A stretch of 64,000 nucleotides of DNA, taken from contig NZ_JBJGDW010000003.1 of the NCBI RefSeq assembly GCF_045062605.1, positions 1 through 64,000 of the forward strand, read 5' to 3'. Origin of the DNA: Deinococcus sp045062605. Lineage in GTDB: Bacteria > Deinococcota > Deinococci > Deinococcales > Deinococcaceae. A program made the position numbers and the translations under genes. Shown piece after piece: positions 40,032 through 48,462 of the stretch; positions within the stretch are counted from its first letter, which is position 1, and each line of letters begins with the position of its first letter. The notes beneath the pieces are model-generated. The model was not told the origin of the DNA. It was given only the letters and a program-made list of their open reading frames with translations, and did not search any database.

Positions 40032-40404
40032 GGTTGCCACTGTCGCCACTGTCACGGCACTGGCCTCGCTGGCGGTCATCAGCGCCCGTCAGTTTGACCT
40101 GCTGGATCATTTGCCGGAATTGCCCGGCAAGGTCTTTCAGTCCGACAAGCTGACCACTTCCGAGGACAGCAAGGTGCTGGGCCTGCCCGACGGTCCACTG
40201 GGCCTGGGCAGTTATGCGCTGACGCTGCTGCTGGTCTCGCGCGGCAGTTCGCTGGCGAAATACAAGGTGGGCCTTGACCTGCTGTACGCCGTTTCGCGTT
40301 CGGGCGGCACCTACCTGAAGCAGAAAGAACTGTGCGGCTGGTGCCTCGTGGCGCTGGGCGCGAGCGCGGTGAGTACGGCGGCGCTGTGGGGGTCCGATGA
40401 ATAG
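40015..40404 (+). CDS. VKOR-like small membrane protein with CGWC motif
   Basis: A 129-residue membrane protein with about three hydrophobic segments. The segment DGPLGLGSYALTLLLV near 58-73 and the redox motif ELCGWCLVALGAS near 103-115 resemble vitamin K epoxide reductases, whose CxxC pair reduces a quinone. The loop cysteine pair of full VKOR proteins is not present, so it may work with another thiol partner or be a degenerate relative. It starts with GTG, overlaps the SDR gene by 17 bases and the next gene by eight. Confidence 0.6.
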   Translation: MRSADKVATVATVTALASLAVISARQFDLLDHLPELPGKVFQSDKLTTSEDSKVLGLPDGPLGLGSYALTLLLVSRGSSLAKYKVGLDLLYAVSRSGGTYLKQKELCGWCLVALGASAVSTAALWGSDE

Positions 40405-40861
40405 GCTGGAGAAACGTGCCCGGAACGATGTAAAGATCATCCTGCGCGACGTGAACCACGGGCGCTTTGAAAAGAGCATGTCCGGCGTCACCGCTGCCAG
40501 CGCCCTGCTGGTCTGCGCCGAGGTCTATTACGAGCATTACAAGGGCAGTTTCGGCAACCGCGTGATGTGGTCCCCGATCATCGTCACGCCGCCGATTGTG
40601 ATTGCCGGAATCGCGGGGATTTTTAGCAGACGCGCGGCGAAAACGGCCCTTCCAGCCGCCTCATTGCTGTACATGCTGACCGGAGCGGTGGGTCTGGTGA
40701 TGCACATTCGCGGGGTGTCCCGCAAGCCAGGCGGCTGGAAATTCGCGGCCTACAACGTGGTCATGGGGCCGCCTGTGATCGCCCCTGGCCTGTTTGCGAT
40801 GGTAGGCGGTATGGGCCTGCTGGCCTCGCTGGTTCGGCGTGAGGGTGGAGATGACGACTAA
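40397..40861 (+). CDS. Membrane protein of unknown function in the oxidation cluster
   Basis: A 154-residue protein with a basic N-terminus (about 25 residues) and four hydrophobic segments near 30-47, 60-78, 88-106 and 122-145. No motif is recognised. The overlaps with both neighbours (8 and 11 bases) tie it to the VKOR-like protein and the GMC fusion; it could anchor the oxidoreductase at the membrane. Confidence 0.65.
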   Translation: MNRLEKRARNDVKIILRDVNHGRFEKSMSGVTAASALLVCAEVYYEHYKGSFGNRVMWSPIIVTPPIVIAGIAGIFSRRAAKTALPAASLLYMLTGAVGLVMHIRGVSRKPGGWKFAAYNVVMGPPVIAPGLFAMVGGMGLLASLVRREGGDDD

Positions 40862-43463
40862 ATCGCGCTCCCAGACTTCTGCTACACAGACCAATCCCTT
40901 CCGCTCGGCGGATCATCTGCCCAAGCAGCGCGGCGGACAGGCTCCCGATCCCAGTTATCTGCCGCGCCAGCGGGCCGGAACCACGCCGCAGATGCACGGG
41001 CGCTACCCCGATTTTGACACCCTCTCGCAGGAGAATGCCTGGGACGAGGTGACGCGCAAGGTGGTGCTGAAACGGCTGGAACCTTACGGCGAACCGAAGT
41101 TCTTCACGCCGCAGGAATGGGGCAGCCTATCCGCCTTCTCGGACGTGTTGCTGGCCCAGCACACCGCGCCGAAAGTGGACGTGCTGGCGCATGTGGACGC
41201 CAAATTGCACAACGCGAACGGCGGCGGCGTCAACGGCTATCAGTTTGATGACCTCCCCAGCGAGCAGGACACCTGGCGGCGGGCGGCGGCGGGACTGGAC
41301 GAAACGGCGCGGGAACGCGGGGCAACCGATTACGCCGGGGCCTCAGTGGAAGTCCAGTCTGCCATCCTCAGCGATTTTATGGACGGCAAACTTTCGGGCG
41401 GCGCGTGGGACGGAATGAATGTCAAACGGGCCTTCCAGGTCATCACGGGCGATTTGCTGGAGGGTTTTTACAGCCACCCGTGGGCCTGGAACGAGGTGGG
41501 CTTCGGCGGCCCGGCCTATCCACGCGGCTATATGCGTCTGGGCATGGCGCTGGACGAGGACGGCGATCAGCGCGAACCCTGGGAGAAGCCGGAAACGCGC
41601 GACATTGACGCCTCTTTGCTGAAGGACAACGAGCAACATCTGGGCAGCAAGGTCAAAGCGGACGAGCCGATAGATCTTGACTGGCTCAAAACGGAGTCGG
41701 CGCGCGCCGCTGCCATTTCCGCCGAACTCGCTGCCAATCCGCGCCAGTTCCGGGCCAACAGCTACAAGCGGCTGCTCAAAGGGGCCATCCAACCGAAGGA
41801 AAACGATAGTTTCCGCCTGCTGCACGTTCACAAACGGGCCGTGCCGCAGGACAGGATGCGGCGCTACACCGATGACGACGAGGTGGATCTGCTAATCGTC
41901 GGTGCGGGCGCGGGCGGCGGGGTGTTGGCGCAGCGGATGGCCCGCGTGGGCTGGCGGGTGGTGGTGTTGGAGGGCGGCCCCTTCTGGGACCCGGATGCCG
42001 ACTGGGTCAGCGACGAGGCGGCCTCGCACCACATCTACTGGAATGGCAAACGCATCATCGGCGGCGCTGATCCGGTGGCGATGGGCAAGAACAACAGCGG
42101 CCACGGCGTCGGCGGCAGCATGGTGCATTACGCGGGCTACGTGCCGCGCTTCCACCCGTCCGACTTCATGACGCACTCGCTGGACGGGGTGGGGGCCGAC
42201 TGGCCGATCAGTTACTGGGATGTGGCCCGTCATTACGAGGCGTGCGAGGTGGAGCTGCCCGCCGCCGGACAGGACTGGCCCTGGGGCCACGTTCACCGCT
42301 ACACCCACAGCCCGCACCCGATCAGCGGCGCGGCGGAGCGGCTGATCGTCGGGGCCGACAAGTTCGGGATGAACCTGAAAATCGGCCCGGTGGGGATTGC
42401 CAACGGCACCTTCGGCAACCGCCCGCACTGCATTTATCGGGGCTTTTGTCTTCAGGGCTGCAAGGTGAACGCCAAGGGCAGCCCGCTGGTGACGCACATT
42501 CCCGACGCGATCAACCACGGCGCGGAGATTCGCGCGGGCAGTACAGTGCTGCGGGTGCTGATGGATGGGGCGCGGGCGACGGGCGTGGAATACGTCAGGG
42601 ACGGCCAGATCCGCCGCCAGCGGGCAAAGAAAGTTGCGGTGGCAGGCTACGCGATTGAGTCGCCGCGCCTGCTCCTCAACAGCGCCCAGAAGGGCTGGGA
42701 GGACGGCGTGGGCAACCGTCACGATCAGGTGGGCCGCTACGTGATGGTGCAGGGTGCGCCCGTAGTGATGGGCCGTTTTCCCGAAATGCTGAGGACGTAC
42801 AAAGCGCCGCCACCCGAAATCAGCACCGAGCAGTTTTACGAGACCGATGATGAGCGCGGTTTCAAGCGCGGCTTTTCCATCCAGACCACCGGGCCGCTGC
42901 CCATCGGCTTCGCGCACAACATTCTGGGTGAGGGCCACTGGGGCGACGCCCTGCGCGAGTACGGGCGCGACTACAACCACTGGGCCAGCCTGGGCGGCCT
43001 GTGCGAACTGCTGCCGAACGCCGACAACCGCGTGACGCTGGCGGACGTGACGGATCACAACGGCCTGCCCGTCGCCCGCTTTGACCACTCCTTGCACGAC
43101 AACGATAAGAAGAACATCGCCTACGCCATGCGCTTCATCAAGGGGCTACTCCAGCAGTCCGGGGCGCAGGACATTATCGCTGTGGAACGCTTTGCCCACC
43201 TGATCGGTGGCAACCGCATGGGCTTCTCGCCGGAGGACAGCGTGGTCAATTCGGATCACAAGGTCTGGGGCACCGAGAACCTGTTCGTCACCGACGGTAG
43301 TGCCTGTCCGACGCAGGGCAGCGCCAATCCTGCGCTGACGATCATGGCCCTGAGTTCACGGCTGGGCGAACGCTTCAGCCGGGGGCAGGTGCCGGACGGG
43401 CAGCCGACGCCGCAGCCGAAGCGGACGAAACAGCGGGCGGAGTTGTTTGGGCCGCTGGGGTAG
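40851..43463 (+). CDS. Gluconate dehydrogenase subunit 3-GMC oxidoreductase fusion
   Basis: An 870-residue fusion. Residues about 55-250 match gluconate 2-dehydrogenase subunit 3 (FFTPQEWGSLSAFSDVLLAQ near 85-104). Residues about 345-860 are a GMC flavoprotein with FAD motif VGAGAGGGVLAQRMARVG near 350-367, GVGGSMVHYAGY near 419-430, and the active-site segments HLIGGNRMG and GSANPALTIMAL near 783-834. These are normally separate subunits with a cytochrome c partner, which is missing here, and no export signal is seen. It probably oxidises a sugar or sugar acid using membrane quinone or another acceptor. GGTGGAG precedes the ATG. Confidence 0.85.
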   Translation: MTTKSRSQTSATQTNPFRSADHLPKQRGGQAPDPSYLPRQRAGTTPQMHGRYPDFDTLSQENAWDEVTRKVVLKRLEPYGEPKFFTPQEWGSLSAFSDVLLAQHTAPKVDVLAHVDAKLHNANGGGVNGYQFDDLPSEQDTWRRAAAGLDETARERGATDYAGASVEVQSAILSDFMDGKLSGGAWDGMNVKRAFQVITGDLLEGFYSHPWAWNEVGFGGPAYPRGYMRLGMALDEDGDQREPWEKPETRDIDASLLKDNEQHLGSKVKADEPIDLDWLKTESARAAAISAELAANPRQFRANSYKRLLKGAIQPKENDSFRLLHVHKRAVPQDRMRRYTDDDEVDLLIVGAGAGGGVLAQRMARVGWRVVVLEGGPFWDPDADWVSDEAASHHIYWNGKRIIGGADPVAMGKNNSGHGVGGSMVHYAGYVPRFHPSDFMTHSLDGVGADWPISYWDVARHYEACEVELPAAGQDWPWGHVHRYTHSPHPISGAAERLIVGADKFGMNLKIGPVGIANGTFGNRPHCIYRGFCLQGCKVNAKGSPLVTHIPDAINHGAEIRAGSTVLRVLMDGARATGVEYVRDGQIRRQRAKKVAVAGYAIESPRLLLNSAQKGWEDGVGNRHDQVGRYVMVQGAPVVMGRFPEMLRTYKAPPPEISTEQFYETDDERGFKRGFSIQTTGPLPIGFAHNILGEGHWGDALREYGRDYNHWASLGGLCELLPNADNRVTLADVTDHNGLPVARFDHSLHDNDKKNIAYAMRFIKGLLQQSGAQDIIAVERFAHLIGGNRMGFSPEDSVVNSDHKVWGTENLFVTDGSACPTQGSANPALTIMALSSRLGERFSRGQVPDGQPTPQPKRTKQRAELFGPLG

Positions 43464-43606
43464 AGATTGATAGGTGATGGTTGATGGAAAAAACACTGTG
43501 TACCGTTTTTCGTGAACCGCCTTCCCCCTCTTTTCACCGCGCACTGCCCTCCATTTTGTCCCACAACCTACAACCCACCCCCCACAACCACTCCGAAGGA
43601 GAATCC
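43464..43606 (+). other. 143-base gap with AT-rich inverted repeat
   Basis: GAAAAAAC and GTTTTTC flank a short spacer near 43487-43512, followed by a pyrimidine-rich leader and the AAGGAG ribosome site of the next gene. It may hold a terminator and a second promoter dividing the cluster; no consensus boxes were identified. Confidence 0.35.
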
Positions 43607-43993
43607 ATGTCCCAACCCTCCAATCCCGACATCGGCAAACTCGTCTGGGCCATTCCTGAAGGCTGGATTCCCGGCTGGAGCAACGGCCCCGAACCGGAGC
43701 TGCTGTCGCACGAGGCGGCCTGCATCCTGAACCCGAATGACCGCGACGCACACGTTGAAATCACCATCTACTTCGAGGACCGTGACCCGGTGGGGCCGTA
43801 CAAACTGACGGTGGGGGCGCGGCGCACGCTTCACCAGCGCTTTAACACGCTGACAGACCCGGAGCCGATTCCGGTCAGCGTGGCCTACGCCTCGGTCATT
43901 CGCTCGGATACGCCGATCATCGTGCAGCACACCCGGCTGGATTCGCGGCAGGCCGAGAACGCACTGCTCAGCACCATCGCCTACACGGAGTAA
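43607..43993 (+). CDS. Anabaena sensory rhodopsin transducer (ASRT)-family protein
   Basis: A 128-residue all-beta protein of the ASRT family (PF07100). Family landmarks are GKLVWAIPEGWIP near 10-22, SHEAACILNPNDRDAHVEIT near 33-52, and IIVQHTRLDSRQAENALLST near 104-123. In Anabaena the tetramer couples to a rhodopsin, but the wider family was proposed to be a small-molecule, probably carbohydrate-binding, domain. No rhodopsin gene is in the window. The AAGGAG site decides the start at 43607. It lies three bases before the GH15 gene, whose ribosome site overlaps its last codons. Confidence 0.88.
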   Translation: MSQPSNPDIGKLVWAIPEGWIPGWSNGPEPELLSHEAACILNPNDRDAHVEITIYFEDRDPVGPYKLTVGARRTLHQRFNTLTDPEPIPVSVAYASVIRSDTPIIVQHTRLDSRQAENALLSTIAYTE

Positions 43994-43996
43994 CGC

Positions 43997-46357
43997 ATGA
44001 CCCCCAGCTCCCCACCTCTTAGCCCGGTCCATCCTGATCCACACGCCCCCGAGGCCCCCGGACGCCCTGGCCTGACCCCCAAATGGACGAGCAGCGCCAA
44101 GGACGCCGTGACCGGCGCGCTGGGCGGCGGGCGCGTACGGGCCGCTGTCGGCTACGGCGTGGTCAACGAGGTCTACTGGCCCTCAAGCGGTGAGCCGCAG
44201 GTGCGTGACCTGACCTTTATCGTCAAAACCGCAGGCGGCTGGGTGGACGTGAAGCGCGACTGCACCTATACCCTGACCCCCTGTAAGACTGGCCCGCTGA
44301 TCGGGGTCACGCATGTCCACGCGGATGATCCGGCGTTCAAACTTCGTCTGGAAATCATGCCGTCCATCGAGAACGACTCGCTGCTGATCAACTACGCGCT
44401 GGAGGGTGGCGGCACGTTGTACGCGCTGCTGGCCCCGCATCTGGCCGATTCTGGCGCGGACAACACGGCCTGGGTGCAGGATGGCATGCTGTATGCCACG
44501 CGGGGGGACGCGGCGCTGGCGATGTCGTGCAGCGGTGGCTACGGCGGCATGAGCGCGGGTTTTGTGGGCGTCAGCGACGGCTGGCAGGACTTCGCGCAGC
44601 ACGGCCAGATGACCTGGCAGTACACGCGAGCCGAGGGCGGCAACGTGGCCCTGATGGGCGAGTTGAAGACGGCGAGTGGCACGCTGGCCCTGGCCTTCGC
44701 GCGGCATGCGGCAGGGGCGGCCATCCATGCGCGCGGCAGTCTTCAGCGTCCCTACGCGCAGCAACGCGCCGAGTTTCTGGAAAACTGGACGCACTGGACG
44801 GGCCGTCTTCAGCTTCCGGCAGGCAGTGACGAGGAACGTGACCGCGCCCGCCTGAGCGCCCAGGTGATCCGGGTCCACGAGGGCAGCGATTTTTCCGGGG
44901 CCATCATTGCCAGCCTGAGCGTGCCGTTCGGGCAGGCCCACAGCGATCTGGGCGGCTACCACCTGGTCTGGCCGCGCGACATGGTGGAGGCGGCCACCGG
45001 ACTGCTGGCGGTGGGGCAGCCGAACGACACCCTCCGCAGCCTGAATTACCTGCTGGCGGCGCAGTCCCCGGACGGTCACTGGCCGCAGAACCTGTATCCC
45101 AACGGCGAGCCGTTCTGGTCTGGCGATCAACTGGACGAAACCGCCTTCGTGCTGCTGCTGATGGGCAAACTGCGCGAGGAGGGGCTGGATTCGGCCTTCC
45201 GGCAGGAGGCGCTGGAATGGGCGGCACGGCGGGCCGCAGGCTACATCGCCCGTCACGGCCCGCTCAGTCAGGAAGACCGCTGGGAGGAAAACAGCGGCGT
45301 CACGGCCTACACCCTGGGCATCATGATCGCCGCGCTGGTGGCTGCCGTGCCGTGGTTGGAGCCAGAGCAGGCCGACTACGCGCTGGCCCTGGCCGACGAC
45401 TGGAACGCCCGTTTAGAAGGGTGGTGCTACGTGACGGGTGACGACGCCCCGCTGGCCGAAAAGTATGGCGTGCCGGGTTACTACATCCGAATCGCGCCGC
45501 AGGCCGGAGAGAATCCAGGGCGGCAGACCGTGGAAATCGGCAACACGGGCGGCCTGACGGTGCAGGCGGGCGGGCTGGTCAGTCTCGATTTCGGCTATCT
45601 GGTGCGCGTGGGCCTGCGCCGCGCCGACGATCCGCGTATCCGTGACACCCTGAAAGTGGTGGACGGCGAACTGCGCTACGACTCGCCCGTCGGCCCGCTG
45701 TATTACCGCTACCAGCACGACGGCTACGGCAATACGGCGGACGGCGGCCCGTATCTGGGCCAGGGCATCGGGCGTGCCTGGCCGCTGCTGGCCGGGGAGC
45801 GGGCGCATCTGGCGCTGCTGGCGGGCGAGTCGCCGGACCCGTACATCGGGGCCATGCTGCATTCCAGCGGTCCCGGCGGCCTGTTTCCCGAACAGGTCTG
45901 GGACGCGCCGCCCATCCGTGCGTTTCAGCCGGGCAAACCAGCGGGCAGCGCCATGCCCCTGGTGTGGGCGCACGCCGAGTATCTGAAACTGCTGTGGGCG
46001 CGCGAACACGGTCAGGCTTACGAGGCACTGGCGGCGGTGAAGGAGCGCTATCTGGAAGGTGGCCCACCTCCGAAAATCCGTTTCTGGCGCACCGACTCAC
46101 TCTCGTTCGAGCTGCCTGCCGGACTGTCCCTGTGGATTGAGGACACCCGCCCATTTGCCCTGAGCTTCGGTTTCGGCGCGGCGGCGGTCTGGGAGGGCGT
46201 GCAGGAGCGTGAGGCGCAGGCAGGCGTCTTCGGGTTGTGGCGTGTGGAGTTCCCGGCGCAGGAACTGTCAGGTCACTCGGCGCTGAATTTCACCCGGCGC
46301 TACGGCGATGACTGGGAAGGCAAGGATCACCGTGTAAAGCTGGGAGACCGACCTTGA
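43997..46357 (+). CDS. GH15 glucoamylase/glucodextranase-like glycosidase
   Basis: A 786-residue glycoside hydrolase of family 15. An N-terminal beta-sandwich (about 25-270) precedes the (alpha/alpha)6 catalytic barrel (about 290-700). The substrate motif HLVWPRDMVEA is near 321-331, the general acid glutamate in EDRWEENSGVTAY near 426-438, and the general base in FPEQVWDAPP near 630-639. No signal peptide is visible, so it probably works in the cytoplasm on maltodextrins, dextrans or trehalose. CGGAG inside the ASRT stop region serves as its ribosome site. It would supply glucose to the oxidoreductases of the cluster. Confidence 0.88.
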   Translation: MTPSSPPLSPVHPDPHAPEAPGRPGLTPKWTSSAKDAVTGALGGGRVRAAVGYGVVNEVYWPSSGEPQVRDLTFIVKTAGGWVDVKRDCTYTLTPCKTGPLIGVTHVHADDPAFKLRLEIMPSIENDSLLINYALEGGGTLYALLAPHLADSGADNTAWVQDGMLYATRGDAALAMSCSGGYGGMSAGFVGVSDGWQDFAQHGQMTWQYTRAEGGNVALMGELKTASGTLALAFARHAAGAAIHARGSLQRPYAQQRAEFLENWTHWTGRLQLPAGSDEERDRARLSAQVIRVHEGSDFSGAIIASLSVPFGQAHSDLGGYHLVWPRDMVEAATGLLAVGQPNDTLRSLNYLLAAQSPDGHWPQNLYPNGEPFWSGDQLDETAFVLLLMGKLREEGLDSAFRQEALEWAARRAAGYIARHGPLSQEDRWEENSGVTAYTLGIMIAALVAAVPWLEPEQADYALALADDWNARLEGWCYVTGDDAPLAEKYGVPGYYIRIAPQAGENPGRQTVEIGNTGGLTVQAGGLVSLDFGYLVRVGLRRADDPRIRDTLKVVDGELRYDSPVGPLYYRYQHDGYGNTADGGPYLGQGIGRAWPLLAGERAHLALLAGESPDPYIGAMLHSSGPGGLFPEQVWDAPPIRAFQPGKPAGSAMPLVWAHAEYLKLLWAREHGQAYEALAAVKERYLEGGPPPKIRFWRTDSLSFELPAGLSLWIEDTRPFALSFGFGAAAVWEGVQEREAQAGVFGLWRVEFPAQELSGHSALNFTRRYGDDWEGKDHRVKLGDRP

Positions 46358-46385
46358 CGGGTCACTTTGGAGCTTCTGCCCGGCC

Positions 46386-46430
46386 AGAAAAAGCAACGCA
46401 GCGTTGGAGCTTCTGCTCTAACGCTGCGTT
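46386..46430 (-). terminator. Strong rho-independent terminator of the ABC permease operon
   Basis: A 16-bp stem with one G-T wobble and a four-base loop (arms 46395-46410 and 46415-46430) is followed, on the minus strand, by a run of five T residues at 46388-46392. It lies 14 bases after the last permease stop and between convergent genes. The plus side has no T run, so it mainly serves the minus strand. Confidence 0.88.
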
Positions 46431-46444
46431 CCAGAATGTCGTCT

Positions 46445-47332
46445 CTAGCCCTTCATCCCGGTCAGAACGATGCCCTCGATAATCTGTTTCTGGAAGATGG
46501 CGAACACGATCAGCACCGGAATCACCGCCAGACTGCTGGCCGCCATGATCAGTCCCCACTGTGTCCCCGCCTCCCCGTTGAACAGGGCCGTGCCTACTGG
46601 CAGCGTGCGGAACTCCGGTCTCTGGATCACGATCAGCGGCCACAGGAACGCGTTCCAGTTGCCCAGAAAGGTGAAGATCGCCAGACTGGCCAGCGCCGGG
46701 CGAACCAGCGGCAAAGCGATCCGCCAGAAAATGCCGAATTCACTCATGCCGTCGATGCGCGCCGCTTCCAGCAGGTCATTGGGCAGCGTCTCAAAGAACT
46801 GCCGCATCAGAAAGACCCCGAACGCGCTCATCAGCCCTGGGAACATGATCGCAAAGTAGGCTCCCGGCACGCTCTGGGTCAGGTGGATGTCGCTGACACC
46901 CACGAACCACGGAATGACCAGCATCTCGGTGGGGATCATCAGCGTGGACAGGATCAGGATAAAGATGAGGTTCTTGCCGGGAAAGTCGAACTTGGCCAGG
47001 GTGTAGCCCACCATCGAGTCGAAGAACAGCACGGTGGCGGTGGTCACCCCGGCCACCAGCAGGCTGTTGCCGAACCACTGGATAAATTTGGTTTCCAGCA
47101 GGACCTGACGGTAGTTGTCCAGGGTGGGCGATTCGGGCAGGAAGCTCAGGTTGAACAGTTCCTGAAAGCTCTTGAGGCTGGTCAGCAGCATCCACATGAA
47201 GGGAAACAGCGTGACCACGATGCCTACGGTCAGCACGAGGTAGGCCAGGAGCAACGGCGTGTTGAGGCGGCGGCGCGGGCGAGGATCGCCCACCGTTTCG
47301 CGGGTGTCGGGTTTGTTTAGTCTCGTGGTCAT
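46445..47332 (-). CDS. Carbohydrate ABC transporter permease (MalG type)
   Basis: A 295-residue inner-membrane permease with six hydrophobic segments. The EAA loop that docks the ATPase reads EAARIDGMSEFGIFWRIALP at about 200-219. It pairs with the upstream permease, overlapping it by four bases, and ends before a strong terminator. No solute-binding protein or ATPase gene is nearby, so those parts must be encoded elsewhere; a shared MsmK-like ATPase is common for such systems. The substrate is probably an oligosaccharide. Confidence 0.9.
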   Translation of the reverse strand: MTTRLNKPDTRETVGDPRPRRRLNTPLLLAYLVLTVGIVVTLFPFMWMLLTSLKSFQELFNLSFLPESPTLDNYRQVLLETKFIQWFGNSLLVAGVTTATVLFFDSMVGYTLAKFDFPGKNLIFILILSTLMIPTEMLVIPWFVGVSDIHLTQSVPGAYFAIMFPGLMSAFGVFLMRQFFETLPNDLLEAARIDGMSEFGIFWRIALPLVRPALASLAIFTFLGNWNAFLWPLIVIQRPEFRTLPVGTALFNGEAGTQWGLIMAASSLAVIPVLIVFAIFQKQIIEGIVLTGMKG

Positions 47333-48273
47333 AAGTCATACCGCCGGGTCAGGAAGCGCAGTTGGAACAGGGTGATGGTCAGGATGATCAGGAACAGCAC
47401 CACCGTGATGGCCGAGGCGTAGCCCATCTGAAAGCGTCCGAACGCGATCTGGTAGATGTACAGCGCCACCGTGGTGGTGCTGCCCAGTGGCCCCCCCTGA
47501 TCGGTGAAGTTCAGGTTGACCACCTGCGTGAACAATTGCAGGTAACTGATCGTTCCGGTCACCACGCTGAACACGATGGTGGGGTTGAGCAGCGGCCAGG
47601 TGATCTTCCAGAACGCCTGCGTGCCATTGGCACCGTCGATCTCGGCGGCCTCGTAGTAACTGCGCGGAATGGCCGACAGACCCGCCAGGAACAGCACGAT
47701 CTGAAAGCCCAAGTTCTGCCACACCACCAATGCCGCTGTGGTGGCCAGCGCCTGATCCGGGGAGTTGAGAAAGTTCTGCGGGGTGATGTGCAGCCAGATC
47801 AGAAAGGTGTTGACCGGACCGAACTGCGGGCTGAACAGCCACTGCCAGACCCACGCGGCGGCCACGATGGGGGTGACGTAGGGGGCGAAGTACAGCGCCC
47901 GGAACAGCCCGCGCAACGCGATGATCTTGTTCAGGAGCAGGGCCACGATCAGTCCCAGCGCAATCTGCGCTGGGACGCCGATGACGGTGTACAGCGCGGT
48001 GTTTCTGAGCGCCTGACCGAACTTCTCGTCTGCGAACAGGCGCTGATAGTTCTCGGTGCCGACGAAGGGCTGGGTGTCTTTGAGGATGTTCCAGTCGAAC
48101 AGGCTCAGGCGCAGGGCAGAGAGGGTGGGCAGGAAGCGGACGATCAGGTAGAAGATCAGGGGGACCAGCAGGAAGGTGTAGGCCGTGCGGGTCTGGTGCC
48201 GCCGCATCGAACCGCCCCGCCGGGGTGGGGGCGGCCTGCCCACGCCGCCCATCAGCCGTGGAGACGCCTTCAT
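47329..48273 (-). CDS. Sugar ABC transporter permease (MalF type)
   Basis: A permease with six hydrophobic segments and the EAA loop EAAEIDGANGTQAFWKITWP. The start is uncertain: ATG codons at 48273, 48252 and 48207 are all in frame, and none has a clear ribosome site; 48273 is given (314 residues), while 48207 leaves the usual basic N-terminus just before the first helix. It is the first gene of a two-permease unit and lies about 190 bases downstream of the alcohol dehydrogenase on the same strand. Confidence 0.8.
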   Translation of the reverse strand: MKASPRLMGGVGRPPPPRRGGSMRRHQTRTAYTFLLVPLIFYLIVRFLPTLSALRLSLFDWNILKDTQPFVGTENYQRLFADEKFGQALRNTALYTVIGVPAQIALGLIVALLLNKIIALRGLFRALYFAPYVTPIVAAAWVWQWLFSPQFGPVNTFLIWLHITPQNFLNSPDQALATTAALVVWQNLGFQIVLFLAGLSAIPRSYYEAAEIDGANGTQAFWKITWPLLNPTIVFSVVTGTISYLQLFTQVVNLNFTDQGGPLGSTTTVALYIYQIAFGRFQMGYASAITVVLFLIILTITLFQLRFLTRRYDL

Positions 48274-48303
48274 CTGTGCTGACAGTGGCCCGTGACTGGC
48301 CCG

Positions 48304-48462
48304 CTTGACATCATCAAAATACAAAACATATGTGCCCCCTCAGGACCAGGTGCTTTCAGGACAGTCCTGGCACGAGATTCTACGGCGTCACGGAGGGCTT
48401 TTTGCGCTGTGCAGGACCGGGATGTGGTCCCGGCAGAGCTGAGGCGTCCCCTTCTGGACTGC
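48304..48462 (-). other. Gap between alcohol dehydrogenase and permease operon
   Basis: This region probably holds the permease promoter. Seen here are an AT-rich stretch at 48304-48335, an inverted repeat CAGGAC-A-GTCCTG at 48356-48368, and a hairpin CCGGGA/TCCCGG at 48418-48434, 28 bases after the dehydrogenase stop. The hairpin could end that transcript; the inverted repeat could bind a regulator. No consensus boxes are convincing. Confidence 0.35.

Noticed and set aside
46367..46430. GGAGCTTCTGC direct repeats as an attachment site
   Set aside because: The two copies at about 46371 and 46406 are short and the second is part of the terminator stem; no integrase or boundary gene supports an attachment site.
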